Assembly (NCBI RefSeq): GCF_900101625.1
Contig: NZ_FMYZ01000011.1
Location: 62,001 to 126,000, forward strand
Length of the DNA stretch: 64,000 nucleotides
DNA from: Cupriavidus sp. YR651
GTDB taxonomy: Bacteria > Pseudomonadota > Gammaproteobacteria > Burkholderiales > Burkholderiaceae
Direction of reading: 5' to 3'
Part shown: positions 16,949 through 26,145 of the stretch, piece by piece
Layout of the letters: the number at the start of each line of letters is the position of its first letter
Position numbering within the stretch: the stretch's first letter is position 1
Notes under the pieces: generated by a model
Database searches by the model: none
What the model was told of the DNA's origin: nothing
The model's input: the letters and a program-made list of their open reading frames with translations, nothing else
Position numbers and translations under genes: made by a program

Positions 16949-18676
16949 TCACGCGAGACCGGCCTCGACGACAAATCGCGACGTGGGATTCTTCTTTGCT
17001 GTTGAGACCTGTAGCCAATCGCGTGCCCTGGTGAGGGCCACGTAGAAGAGACGGCGCTCTTCACTTTCCGGGCTGGCCTCGTCAGGAACGATGGTTTCCT
17101 CGGCGCGGATGACGGCAACAGCAGACCATTCGCGACCCTTGGAGGCGTGCATCGTTGTGAGCACAAGCGCGTCATCGGCAGGCTCATTATTCTTCTGGCG
17201 CAAAAACGCCAACCTATCTAAGAAGGGACCGTTCAAGCGACTAAGGACGTCATAAGCCGTATTCACCGCGCGCTTTCCAGCATCCTCCGCTACGAACTTG
17301 AGCATCCATTCGCGTACGCCATCGAGGATGAGCGAGAACAGCTGACGCTCGCAGAGCGCTCGCCATTCCGCCAGCTTCTTCAGGAAGTCCCGATACTTGT
17401 CGACGGTAGACTCGGCGATCCCGGCCTCCACCAAATCCTTCTTGCGCGGCAAAGCGCCGCCAGGCTTCTGGTCGGCTTTCGCATGCAGCAGTTGAAGCTC
17501 ATGCGAGCCGATGCCCGCGAAGCCCAGTAGCGCGTCGATGCCAGACGACTTAGATACCTGGATCAACTCCAACAGGTCGCCCACCAACGCGGCTTCCGGA
17601 CGGTCGAGGATTGAGCGTCCGGCCGCGCGGTAGTACTTCACGCCGTGAGAGCGGCAAACGGCTTCCAGCGGGTCAAGAATGCGGTTGGTCCGCGCCAGCA
17701 CGGCAGCGGTCTTCCCGGCGCGGAGCACCGGAGCGAGAGCCTCCACGGCAGCAACCGCTTCCGCGTACTCATCGTCCATGCGCTTGAAATCCACCGCGCC
17801 TCCTGGCCCGCGATGCGCAACCAGATCCTTCTGGATGCGGTCCTTGTTGTTCCGGATGACCCGGTCCGCGGTAGCAAGGATTTCGGAGTGCGACCGGTAG
17901 TTCTTGCCGAGAATGACAGGTCGCGCTTCAAATTCACTGATGAAGGCTTCCATGCCCTTGTAGCCCAACGCGCTGCGGAAGCCATAGATGGACTGGTCGT
18001 CATCGCCCACAACCGTAACGATTGAGCCGGCGGCCGCATGAAGTGCCGTCCAGCGGGACTGAAGGCTGTCGCAATCCTGATACTCATCGACGAGCAGGTA
18101 CGCCACCCGATATGGCGTGATGGTGCCTTGCTGCATCCCGGACACGGCAAGTCTGAGCATGTCCTGGAAATCGATCTTGCCATTGCGGGCCAGCGCGCTT
18201 TGGTAGGCCTCGTATAGCTGCGATTCAATAGTGCCGCCCGGCGGTCCGCCTAAGTCCATCTTGGCACGTTCGATCGCAGCAATGGCGTCTTCCACCTTCC
18301 AATCGATACCGCTCTCTTCTAGGATGCGGCCGACGATGGCAAACCGGATGCCGTCGTTGACGATGTCCGTCAATTTGCCGGTACCCTTGCCAAGCTGCTT
18401 ATATGCGAGGGAGTGAAACGTGCCGGCGAGCAAGCGTTTCTTCGCACTAGCGCCCGCCAGCGCCACAATCCGCTCCCGCAATTCGACGGCGGCGTCCTTG
18501 CTGAACGTCACTGCGCCGACCGTCACATTGGGGTCGGCGAGCAGCACCGCGGCCTTCGCAGCGATCGTCGCCGTTTTGCCAGCGCCAGGGACAGCAATGG
18601 CAGCGCAGTTCGTGCGGCAGTCCACGACCTCCCGTTGCGAGGGGTTCAGTCCTTCCAGTACCTTTTCGAGCGACAT
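16949..18676 (-). CDS. UvrD/Rep-like superfamily 1 DNA helicase
   Basis: About 575 residues from the ATG at 18676. An in-frame TTG at 18709 lies inside a large palindrome and is less likely to be the start. SF1A motifs appear in order: Q-motif/Walker A (NPSQREVVDC, VPGAGKTATIAAKAA), Walker B (YLLVDEYQDCDSLQ), motif III (VVGDDDQSIYGFRSAL), motif V (LTTMHASKGREWSAVAV) and motif VI (ERRLFYVALTRARDWLQ). It is shorter than chromosomal UvrD (~720). It probably unwinds DNA in plasmid replication, repair or transfer. Confidence 0.9.
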   Translation of the reverse strand: MSLEKVLEGLNPSQREVVDCRTNCAAIAVPGAGKTATIAAKAAVLLADPNVTVGAVTFSKDAAVELRERIVALAGASAKKRLLAGTFHSLAYKQLGKGTGKLTDIVNDGIRFAIVGRILEESGIDWKVEDAIAAIERAKMDLGGPPGGTIESQLYEAYQSALARNGKIDFQDMLRLAVSGMQQGTITPYRVAYLLVDEYQDCDSLQSRWTALHAAAGSIVTVVGDDDQSIYGFRSALGYKGMEAFISEFEARPVILGKNYRSHSEILATADRVIRNNKDRIQKDLVAHRGPGGAVDFKRMDDEYAEAVAAVEALAPVLRAGKTAAVLARTNRILDPLEAVCRSHGVKYYRAAGRSILDRPEAALVGDLLELIQVSKSSGIDALLGFAGIGSHELQLLHAKADQKPGGALPRKKDLVEAGIAESTVDKYRDFLKKLAEWRALCERQLFSLILDGVREWMLKFVAEDAGKRAVNTAYDVLSRLNGPFLDRLAFLRQKNNEPADDALVLTTMHASKGREWSAVAVIRAEETIVPDEASPESEERRLFYVALTRARDWLQVSTAKKNPTSRFVVEAGLA

Positions 18677-18703
18677 GGCTAAGGGATGTGGCGCGGGGGA
18701 TAT

Positions 18704-18732
18704 CCCCAAGTGCCACCTGGTGGCACTTGGGG
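18704..18732. promoter_or_regulatory. Large perfect palindrome upstream of the helicase
   Basis: Two 14-nt arms (CCCCAAGTGCCACC and its complement) flank a single T. On the minus strand it falls just ahead of the helicase ATG, so it may be an operator. It has no following T-run, which argues against a terminator. Extra TGCCA/TGGCA half-sites continue upstream to about 18850, and TGTCAC-N5-GTGACA is at 18806-18822. Confidence 0.55.
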
Positions 18733-18876
18733 ACAGTTGCTGTCGGCAAGTGGCATGTTGTGTCTCGATCCGCTAGCACGTGCCATCGAGTGATCCGGCA
18801 GAAAGTGTCACTTGCTGTGACATAGGCGGATCAAATGCCACCAAATGCCATTGAATAGCCCGAAGTGGGAGCGCGT

Positions 18877-19740
18877 TCAAATGCCCCGAACGGTGGTCAT
18901 CAGCTTCAGGTGGGTCATGTAGCTACGCAGGCCGAGCGGTTGGAACTTGCGCAGGAAACGCGTGACTTCTTCGTTGACATCAGTCATATCGCGGATGCCA
19001 TTCCAGACCATGAAGTCAAACTGGTCCATGGCCTTATCAAACTTGATCAGCACCTGCAGCGCGCGAACGGCGAAACGGGAAAATGCTTGTACTTCGATGT
19101 CGATGGATGGACGGCGAACGGTGGGTTCAAATACGAAGTCACCTTTCTCACGCATTTCCGATTCGCGCTGTGCACGATAGGCCTCCGCGACGCGGACCTG
19201 CTCGTCAACGTAGTCTTCGAGCTTCGTCAGTTCGGCTTCAAGGTACTTCTCCACGGTGGCCAGTTCGGAGCGCGAGAACGTGGATTGGCCAAACCGTTGC
19301 AAGTTGAGGGACATGCGGTTCATGTACGGCCACCATTGCTCGAAGAGAGGCCGCAGGCGCGTGTGATTGACCTTGAGCCCGACAACGACCACAGCGGCGC
19401 CGGCCAGCTCACGATCCAGGATCTGCAGACCCAGTTCGCGCCGGCGGCGCACGATGGCTTGGCGATCGTCGGGCGAGAGTTCGCGGAAGCGCTTGCGCGT
19501 GCGCTCGACCTCCGCCTTCTTCGTCGCAGCATCAGCCGATGTGATGAGGCCCTCCTTGTGCAATGCGTCGGCCGACTCTTCCATTTCGCGCAGCTCTGCC
19601 TCGACATCTTCCGGACTCGCAGATACGCCGGCAAGAGCCGGGGTGTCCGTGTCAGATGCGATAGGGGCACCGGTTCCTACCAGCGGCAGGGTGTTGTCCA
19701 GTACTTGGTCGGTGGTGGTCAATTCAGCGGTCGTGGTCAT
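18877..19740 (-). CDS. Conserved plasmid/ICE-type protein, coiled-coil rich (possibly DUF1845-like)
   Basis: 287 residues, soluble, with no signal peptide or transmembrane segment. Residues ~40-90 are acidic then basic helices (PEDVEAELREMEESADALHKEG, KKAEVERTRKRFREL). Residues ~165-200 form another helix-rich stretch. The C-terminus (FDKAMDQFDFMVWNGIRDM, RFLRKFQPLGLRSYMTHLKLM) looks conserved. Size and position in a MobH-type transfer operon recall the DUF1845/AcaB-like group, but I cannot confirm this by eye. It is cotranscribed with the DUF4400-type gene. Confidence 0.6.
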   Translation of the reverse strand: MTTTAELTTTDQVLDNTLPLVGTGAPIASDTDTPALAGVSASPEDVEAELREMEESADALHKEGLITSADAATKKAEVERTRKRFRELSPDDRQAIVRRRRELGLQILDRELAGAAVVVVGLKVNHTRLRPLFEQWWPYMNRMSLNLQRFGQSTFSRSELATVEKYLEAELTKLEDYVDEQVRVAEAYRAQRESEMREKGDFVFEPTVRRPSIDIEVQAFSRFAVRALQVLIKFDKAMDQFDFMVWNGIRDMTDVNEEVTRFLRKFQPLGLRSYMTHLKLMTTVRGI

Positions 19741-19809
19741 GCAAATCTCCCTTGTGTGGCCAGAGACTGGCCGAAGTGAAATGGGTGAAAAGTAAAGGAT
19801 GCTTCGAAA

Positions 19810-20424
19810 CTAGCGGCCAACGTGGAAGGCCGACGCCAATCGCCAACTCAGGAGCCCAACGATGCCGACACCGGCGGTCCACCAATACGCGAGCAGTGGA
19901 AGCGGTAAGAGCAGGGCGGAAGCACCAAAGCCAAAGCAGACGAGCAGGCCGTGCGCTGCAACGTGAAACGTTACTGGGTTGGCGAAACCCGCCGCGGATG
20001 CACGAATCTTGCGCGACACCGCGCCATCGTTAAGCAAAGCAATGAGGAGAACGGCACCGCCAAAGGCCCAGTGGAGTCCAACGGAGGCACGGTAAATGCC
20101 GCGGTAGATGGTCAACCAGAAGTTGCGCATCCAGTGGCGACCAAACGTCGCCGCCCCGCCGTCAGATAAAGTCGTATCGGCGTCAGAGCCCGAGAACGAA
20201 GCCTTGAGGGCGCCAGATTGGACGAACCAGCGAGTGAAGCGCTCGTTGGCGGCGGCGGTAGCCTGGTCGGCACGCACGAATCCCAACACCTTCGCGACGG
20301 ACGCCTGCTCCGCGTCGCTGATTTCGAACGCAGCATCGTCGGGAATGAATGGCGCTGTCGCGCAGATCAGTAGCGGCGCCACCAACAGCCACAAACGAAC
20401 GTGAGATACAAATCGGCTTGCCAT
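19810..20424 (-). CDS. DUF4400/PFL_4697-like integral membrane protein of the transfer operon
   Basis: 204 residues: an N-terminal hydrophobic segment (LWLLVAPLLICATAPF), a periplasmic-looking loop of ~90 residues, then three or four hydrophobic segments (LHWAFGGAVLLIALL, GLLVCFGFGASALLLPLPLLAYWW, GVGIVGLLSW). Membrane proteins of this layout sit beside TraD in many integrative conjugative elements and MobH plasmids. The role in conjugation is unknown, perhaps supporting the coupling protein. Confidence 0.6.
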   Translation of the reverse strand: MASRFVSHVRLWLLVAPLLICATAPFIPDDAAFEISDAEQASVAKVLGFVRADQATAAANERFTRWFVQSGALKASFSGSDADTTLSDGGAATFGRHWMRNFWLTIYRGIYRASVGLHWAFGGAVLLIALLNDGAVSRKIRASAAGFANPVTFHVAAHGLLVCFGFGASALLLPLPLLAYWWTAGVGIVGLLSWRLASAFHVGR

Positions 20425-20427
20425 GAT

Positions 20428-20727
20428 TCAAAGACACTTGAGGAGAATCAGAACTGGTAGCGACGGAATTGCTGCCAGAGCGCCCCAGAACAGTGCTGGC
20501 TTGCGCATTGCGATGCTGACGAGAGCAAAGCAGGCTGCATTGCCGCCTTGAACAAACACTGGGGGAACATCGGCGTTCTCGAAACGCACGTTTGCTTCAA
20601 GCCAGACGCGCATGTTGCCGGCAACCAAAGGGTCCACACGAAATAGTGCGGCTGCGAACCGAGACGGAAAGCGGATGATCGCGTCGGCGAGCCGGCGAGC
20701 GTCAGTGTGCAAAGTTGCCAGCGACAT
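20428..20727 (-). CDS. Small unknown membrane protein in the traD operon
   Basis: 99 residues. The N-terminal two-thirds is amphipathic; the C-terminus has a hydrophobic hairpin (GGNAACFALVSIAMRKPALFWGALAAIPSLPVLILL). It overlaps the end of the preceding gene by 26 bp and is followed 3 bp later by the DUF4400-like gene, so it is translationally coupled. No family is recognised. Confidence 0.55.
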   Translation of the reverse strand: MSLATLHTDARRLADAIIRFPSRFAAALFRVDPLVAGNMRVWLEANVRFENADVPPVFVQGGNAACFALVSIAMRKPALFWGALAAIPSLPVLILLKCL

Positions 20728-21211
20728 CGTAGCTCTCGAAGTAGCGGGTGAAACCGTAGCCGGTCAGAACGCGTGCAGCCAGCTGGAATGCGGCGCACCG
20801 TTGCGTGATCGTGCCAGGCGCGGCCTCGTCGACCATCTGGCAGACATAGCCGGTTGGCTGGCGCTGCTCGAACGCCGGGATGGACTCGTGGAACGGATAC
20901 CAGACGTTGTACTTCTCACCTTTGAACGCCACGTAACGCCTCATGTACAGATCATGGGCGCGGCTGAACAATCCCTTCATGAAGGCGACATTGGCATCAC
21001 CGTGCTTCCGCGCAGCCCGCCATGCGTCTATGGCATCGGTAAGCATCTCCTTGACCAGCGGTTCGTCACGAACTTGGAAGTTCACGCCGATGTAGTCGAC
21101 TACGCGCGTACAAATGTCATCCAGATCCGGCGAAAGAATAAAGATGGGCGACAGTTTCGCGTTCAGCTTGTACTGCTTCACGATTTGTCGGAACAGACTG
21201 GGGGTGCGCAT
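20702..21211 (-). CDS. Unknown soluble protein next to traD
   Basis: 169 residues, no signal peptide or membrane segment. It has a mix of charged helices (MLTDAIDAWRAARKHGDANVAFMKGLFSRAHDLYMRRYVAF) and an aromatic-rich middle. It begins 6 bp after the TraD stop, so it is part of the same operon. I do not recognise a domain. Confidence 0.6.
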   Translation of the reverse strand: MRTPSLFRQIVKQYKLNAKLSPIFILSPDLDDICTRVVDYIGVNFQVRDEPLVKEMLTDAIDAWRAARKHGDANVAFMKGLFSRAHDLYMRRYVAFKGEKYNVWYPFHESIPAFEQRQPTGYVCQMVDEAAPGTITQRCAAFQLAARVLTGYGFTRYFESYDVAGNFAH

Positions 21212-21217
21212 TGACGA

Positions 21218-23074
21218 TTAACCTTGAATAATGGGGATTCGACCCTGGTACACAGATCCACCCGAGATGCGCAGGAAGTACTGCAGGTTCGGAAGTTGCA
21301 CGATCAGTTCGGGCGGAATCAACGGAGCTTTCTCCAGTTGAGTCGAGCGCGATACGGAGCCGCTGAACTCGCCGACGTGCGCCTCCGTACCGGTGCTCGT
21401 GCTGCTTGAAACGACGATGTTCTGGATTGCAGTCGTCCCTGCCTTTTCGGAGAACCAATTAGCGGTGTCGATGTCTTCCAATCGTAAGACGATCTGGTTG
21501 TTGAGATTCCCCAAAACCTGCTGCATTTTGGCGATGTTTCCGAGTTTCGCGGTCAGGTCGGAGCGCGTCTGGTAGGCGACGAATGCTTTGAAGCCCGCGC
21601 CGCGCCCTTTGTTGAGCACCTGGATCACTTGCTCATTGATGGCCTCGGCCACCTCGTCGATGATGAGGACGACTTCAGGCGGCTTTTCGTAGAAGTTGTA
21701 GATCGCGCCAGCCACGGAGGCGATGTCAGCCAACAGCATCGACGTGATCGCCTGGGCTACTAGTGCGTTCGACAGCGAATCCGCACCGACGTACAACACG
21801 GCCTTTTGCTTGATGACCTTGTCGATATCCCAAATCTCACGGTCGTCGTCAAAGTCATCGGCCTTTGGCGCAAGCATCAGACCGGTCTCGCCCGTCGCCA
21901 GCATTTGCAGTAGCGGCAGGGCGGAAGCGATGATCCGGCCGTAGTGGTCGCGGTCGTGGTGGAACGTGGCAACGAGACCGTCAATCGCTTCGTGCCCGCG
22001 GTCTTGATTGGCAAAACGCTCGATATACAACCGGACCATTGCGTCCAGCAAAGTGCCGCCCTGGCGCTGCCCGGCCTGCTGCATGTAGCTGTTCGCTTCA
22101 TCCTCCCAATCCGCCATGCCGGATTCGGGGAAATAGCGCCTTAGCGCACGGTCCAGCAACTTGTTGATGCCGTTCTGAGCGTATTGGAGGATCGAGCGCA
22201 GATTCGGCTTATCGCCCACATACAACTCGCCCTTCACGGCACGATCGATGAACAGGAACGCGAACTGGCGGAACGGGCCTTCCTCCATGAGCTGCGCAAT
22301 GCGGCTCGGAATTTCGGATGGCTGGGACCAGTTTTCGATGGGGTTCAGGCGAATGGACTGAGACGGTGCGGCCTGCTTCCAATACAAAAACTTGCGGCCG
22401 GCCCGCTCACATTCTCGTTTGACGCGTTTGACCCAGTCGGCATCATTCTTGGGGTCGATGATGATCAAGACATCGTTTGGATTGTGGATGACCTGGGTCG
22501 AGATGACCTCATAGGTTCGGGTCTTACCGGAGCCTGTCGTACCACTTACCGATGTATGACCGGGGAGTGCCTTGTAATGGAAGGGCACCCAACTCTTCTT
22601 TGGCTCCATGCCGTGGATCCACGAGCGGCCTTGAGGCGTGTGGTCCGGAATACTGTCCGCCGGCGCGAATAGCTTCTCTACCCGATCCACCATACGCTTG
22701 GGCATCCAGTCCGGCAACCCGGGAATCTCGTTTGACGGCATGCGCAGGATGTCATGAGCGATCTGGCAGTGCCTTTGCGTCCATTCGAAACCGGTGCCCA
22801 GAAACATGGCGTCCTGCTTCTTGCGCATGATGACGCTGGTTGCAAGCAACGCGTCGATCTGGATGACCGTGAGCCATTTTGTGGATATGGCCATACGAAA
22901 TTGCAGCGCTCGCCAGACCTGTGAAGTCCGGAAGACCAGCATGGCGGTGCAGAACAGCGCAAAGTAGCTGGCACTCGGCATGCCGCTTACGAGAAGCAGC
23001 ATTGCAGCCATCAGCCAGCCGGCTACGGCCCGGAATTCGTAAATGGGACGGAAGTGGTTGACGTAGTGACGCAT
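21218..23074 (-). CDS. traD: TraD-type conjugative coupling protein (VirD4/TraG superfamily, SXT/ICE subgroup)
   Basis: 618 residues. Two N-terminal membrane segments (VAGWLMAAMLLLVSGMPSASYFALFCTAMLVF) anchor it. Walker A is GTTGSGKT (~residue 181); IIDPKNDADW follows. Walker B is VVLIIDEVAEAINEQ (~residue 468), then a Q-motif region (AYQTRSDL). The hexameric ATPase docks the relaxosome onto the type IV secretion channel. The sequence style is that of TraD from MobH elements, matching the adjacent TraI_2-like gene, with which it shares one base. Confidence 0.9.
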   Translation of the reverse strand: MRHYVNHFRPIYEFRAVAGWLMAAMLLLVSGMPSASYFALFCTAMLVFRTSQVWRALQFRMAISTKWLTVIQIDALLATSVIMRKKQDAMFLGTGFEWTQRHCQIAHDILRMPSNEIPGLPDWMPKRMVDRVEKLFAPADSIPDHTPQGRSWIHGMEPKKSWVPFHYKALPGHTSVSGTTGSGKTRTYEVISTQVIHNPNDVLIIIDPKNDADWVKRVKRECERAGRKFLYWKQAAPSQSIRLNPIENWSQPSEIPSRIAQLMEEGPFRQFAFLFIDRAVKGELYVGDKPNLRSILQYAQNGINKLLDRALRRYFPESGMADWEDEANSYMQQAGQRQGGTLLDAMVRLYIERFANQDRGHEAIDGLVATFHHDRDHYGRIIASALPLLQMLATGETGLMLAPKADDFDDDREIWDIDKVIKQKAVLYVGADSLSNALVAQAITSMLLADIASVAGAIYNFYEKPPEVVLIIDEVAEAINEQVIQVLNKGRGAGFKAFVAYQTRSDLTAKLGNIAKMQQVLGNLNNQIVLRLEDIDTANWFSEKAGTTAIQNIVVSSSTSTGTEAHVGEFSGSVSRSTQLEKAPLIPPELIVQLPNLQYFLRISGGSVYQGRIPIIQG

Positions 23075-24315
23075 TACGCTCCCTCCGAACCCGCAGGCCG
23101 TTCGGCAACCAGCACCGATACCTTTTCCACTAGCAGGATGTCCTGGCCCACGACCTTATAGAGGAGGTTGAACTTGCGCAAATTCTCGATGAGCGTTTCA
23201 GAGGCGATGCCATAGTTGCCGATCATTCGCTTGCCGATCGCCAGCTTGCCGTCGACCCACGACACCTTTGCCTTGCCCGCAGCGACGTCCTGGGCCAGTG
23301 CGCGGAAGAAGTCGCGCATCAGGTTGGAAGTTCCCGCAAGAGCTTCTGCGAATGGATCCTTCGGGGGCTCCTGGCGCACGGGTCGATTGGGGTCGAGCTG
23401 AACTACGGCAGGTCTGGCAATTTCCGATTCGACCCCTGTCGACGCCGAAGTCGGCGGGGCAGCGGGACTCGAAGCCGACGCCGCGGCCGGAGCGGCCTCC
23501 GAAGCGCCGACTGCCTGCTGCGAAACCGTTGATGCTGGCGCGGGCACTGCAGAGCCCGACGCGCCGGAGGAGGGCGCCATGGAGTCCGACAGCGCCGTCG
23601 CCGAGGGTGGCGCGGTGCTATCCGGTGCAAACGCAGCGCGACGCGCCTTTACCTCGAACTGCGTCACAGTGTCGATCGCCTGGCGCGCGACCTTGTGCAG
23701 CAACGTTTCGAGGCCACTCGGGCGGGGATCCGGGTTGATCGCGCCAAACAGATCGGTCAGCACAACGGAATCGAATTGCGCCAAACGCTCTGCGCCGAGA
23801 ATCTCTCGTGCCAGCAGGGCAGTGCGCATTCGTTCGACCGGTGCCGCTTCCTCGCGCCGCGTCACGGTGTAAGTAGCGTTGCCCAGCCAAGCTCCAAAAG
23901 CGCCGTGAGCAGCGGGAATCCACTCGTTGCCGTCGCTATCGCGATGGAAGCGGAAGTGCCTGCAGGGCTCGTCGAGTCGCGAACAGCAAGCGGCAAGAAA
24001 CAGGGCATAGAGATACTGTGGCTCCAGCAGGCGCCGGCGCTCCGACGGCTGGTCTGCCGCGAACTTTTGGGCGCCAGACAATCGCATGGCAAAGTATGCG
24101 GCTTCAACGGTCGCGCGAAACGCTCCGCCTGGCTCGGCGTGCTCAAGGGGACGCAGCGGCATCGAGGAGAACCACGATGCGCAGGATTCCACTACACCCA
24201 GCCACTTCGCATCAAAGATCGATCGATCCGATTCGTTGGCATACTGGCGGATCAGGTCCACGCGCGAGGAATGGGCTCGCATCGACTCCGCAACATTGAG
24301 CGGCTGATGCTTCAT
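23074..24315 (-). CDS. traI: MobH/TraI_2-type relaxase homologue with an altered metal site
   Basis: 413 residues from the ATG at 24315. This start overlaps the stop of virB6 as TAATG and is preferred over the GTG/ATG-like start 36 nt further up. Residues ~50-150 follow the TraI_2 order: LRPLEHAEPGGAFRATVEAAYFAMRL, then LEPQYLYALFLAAC, then an aromatic segment ending in GAWLG. In active MobH proteins this region carries a histidine-rich HxxxGGLxxH-type stretch and an HD pair. Here the HD position reads CSRLDEP and most histidines are missing. Residues ~205-300 are a Pro/Ala/Ser linker. The C-terminal ~100 residues resemble the TraI_2 C-terminal DNA-binding domain. It is likely a relaxase or relaxase-derived relaxosome protein; no other relaxase is in the window. 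Confidence 0.6.
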   Translation of the reverse strand: MKHQPLNVAESMRAHSSRVDLIRQYANESDRSIFDAKWLGVVESCASWFSSMPLRPLEHAEPGGAFRATVEAAYFAMRLSGAQKFAADQPSERRRLLEPQYLYALFLAACCSRLDEPCRHFRFHRDSDGNEWIPAAHGAFGAWLGNATYTVTRREEAAPVERMRTALLAREILGAERLAQFDSVVLTDLFGAINPDPRPSGLETLLHKVARQAIDTVTQFEVKARRAAFAPDSTAPPSATALSDSMAPSSGASGSAVPAPASTVSQQAVGASEAAPAAASASSPAAPPTSASTGVESEIARPAVVQLDPNRPVRQEPPKDPFAEALAGTSNLMRDFFRALAQDVAAGKAKVSWVDGKLAIGKRMIGNYGIASETLIENLRKFNLLYKVVGQDILLVEKVSVLVAERPAGSEGA

Positions 24316-25400
24316 TATTTTTTCCCCGCAAGCTTGGAGCCAAGATTCCACGCACCGCGGCCAAGCATCTTCATGCCGCCGGTTCCGCTAATGCCCCCTC
24401 CTGTGCCGAACAGCGAGCCCGCGATTTTCGGAATCTCCATGGCAATGAAGACCAGGACGATCGCGATGGAAAGCGCATAACTTGCGGCGAGCGTTGTGTC
24501 TGTACCGATATTGCCAACATCAGTCACGATGCTCAGTAGTGAAGCCGTAACCAGTTGCGTGATGATCGCAGCGACAACCATGTACATGGAGCCTGTCACC
24601 ATGTAGTCGAGCCATGCAGTGAAGTACTTCCGAGTGATGTCCAGCATGCCAAAAGCAACTGCCAGAGGCCCCACTACGATTCCCACCGCTACCATCAGAT
24701 TACCGACCAGGATGTACCAGGAATAGATGAGGGCAGCGATCAGAACGGCAATGCAGGCGAAGCCGAAGGCGACAGCGGCTAACACTGCGTCGACAAACCT
24801 GAGTGGATTGGACAACCCTGCTATCAGTATCCGCACGATTGAGTCGTAGAAGTTGCCGGCGGTGTTAGCCAGCGTTATCGGTAGATCGTAGACATTCACC
24901 CCACCATTGATTGATGTTGCGATCGCGTCGAACCAGACGTAGATCGCTGGCCCGAAGCTCGTGTAGCTTGTGTATAGCGCCGCAAAGATTCCGACGAAGA
25001 AGATGGATTCGAGGAAATCAGTCCATGCTGTGACAGCGTCACTAGTGCTTGCCCAGCGCAACCCTGCGAGGACAAGCGCGATCACGCCTAGGCCGAAGGC
25101 GACTTTGTCCGACTCGCTTCGGACGCGATCACTTAGCGACGTAGCGCCCTGAATCAGGCCGCTACGCAACCCATTCATCTTGTTAAGCGCCTTCTTGATA
25201 CCTTCGCCAATGTCGCCTGGGTGTCCAGCAGATACAGTCGTCTGTGAGCCTGGGGTATTCCCCCCGCTAGGATTGCCGGGCGAACCAGCCTCACCGGACA
25301 CAGACTCCTGAGCGAAAGACGGGGAACCAAGCATCGTCAGCAGAATGACTGCCGTCGCAACGACCATACGCATGGCATGGCGCATCATCACGGCCCTCAT
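24315..25400 (-). CDS. virB6: VirB6/TrbL-type inner-membrane T4SS protein
   Basis: 361 residues: signal-like N-terminus (AVILLTMLGSPSFAQ), a low-complexity linker, then about six hydrophobic segments with the TrbL/VirB6 pattern (YILVGNLMVAVGIVVGPLAVAFGMLDITRKYFTAWLDYMVTG). The glycine-rich tail is cytoplasmic. It forms part of the translocation channel. ATGA-type overlap with virB5 upstream and TAATG overlap with the TraI-like gene downstream indicate coupling. Confidence 0.85.
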   Translation of the reverse strand: MRAVMMRHAMRMVVATAVILLTMLGSPSFAQESVSGEAGSPGNPSGGNTPGSQTTVSAGHPGDIGEGIKKALNKMNGLRSGLIQGATSLSDRVRSESDKVAFGLGVIALVLAGLRWASTSDAVTAWTDFLESIFFVGIFAALYTSYTSFGPAIYVWFDAIATSINGGVNVYDLPITLANTAGNFYDSIVRILIAGLSNPLRFVDAVLAAVAFGFACIAVLIAALIYSWYILVGNLMVAVGIVVGPLAVAFGMLDITRKYFTAWLDYMVTGSMYMVVAAIITQLVTASLLSIVTDVGNIGTDTTLAASYALSIAIVLVFIAMEIPKIAGSLFGTGGGISGTGGMKMLGRGAWNLGSKLAGKK

Positions 25401-26134
25401 TTCAGATTGAGAATCTTTTGACGTTGTGCGTCGCGGTCTGCCTGCAGCTGTTCCGCCACCGCCGCAGACTCCGTGGCGACTGCGAGAGACTTTTGATCCT
25501 TGTCAGCATCGGATTGGGTCTTCGCGCTCATGAGTTGCAGCATGTCGGAGTTCTGGCTCGCCAGGACGTCGAGCATCTGATTCGTTGTCTGGGCGGTGGC
25601 CTGAGCCGTGGGCGAGAGCTTCATTTGCTTCTGAATCTTCTCCCGACGTTTCGCGACCGCTTCGGTATTGTTGAAGACGCTCGTGCCAAGCTTAAAGAGG
25701 TTCTTTGCCGTCTTGTCGCCGTTGTTAAGAAGCGTGCGCTGATCCTCGAACCACTGACCCGGTGATTTGCCGGAAGAGACCACCATGCTTTGGACACGGT
25801 TCAGATAGTCGGCATTGCCGGAAAGGCTGCCGTAGAGATCCTTGAGGGCGCCTCCGTATGTTTCGTTGCTGCTAATCTCGCTTTGCAGTGCCCCAAGTTG
25901 TTCCGTCAGCTGGCTAGGGTCCAGGCCAGTGGCCTGAAGCAGCTGGTTTGCCATCATCTTGTACTGATAGGCAATGTTGGTGTTTTGATAGACCTCGTCC
26001 TTCACAGACTGCAGCGCGGTCATCGTGTTCTGGATCAAGTTCGAGATGTCGATGACGGGGAAACCCGTCGCATGCGCGCTCGAGGCGATTGCGAATGACG
26101 CCGCCGCAGCGGCGTTGATGAACCACTTCTTCAT
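25397..26134 (-). CDS. virB5: VirB5/TrbJ-type T4SS protein
   Basis: 245 residues with a signal peptide (MKKWFINAAAAASFAIASSAHA). The mature part is a long helical bundle (VIDISNLIQNTMTALQSVKDEVYQNTNIAYQY), as in TrbJ/VirB5, which caps the conjugative pilus tip in the periplasm. Position between virB4 and virB6 is the usual P-type order. Confidence 0.85.
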   Translation of the reverse strand: MKKWFINAAAAASFAIASSAHATGFPVIDISNLIQNTMTALQSVKDEVYQNTNIAYQYKMMANQLLQATGLDPSQLTEQLGALQSEISSNETYGGALKDLYGSLSGNADYLNRVQSMVVSSGKSPGQWFEDQRTLLNNGDKTAKNLFKLGTSVFNNTEAVAKRREKIQKQMKLSPTAQATAQTTNQMLDVLASQNSDMLQLMSAKTQSDADKDQKSLAVATESAAVAEQLQADRDAQRQKILNLK

Positions 26135-26145
26135 ACAGTTTCTCC

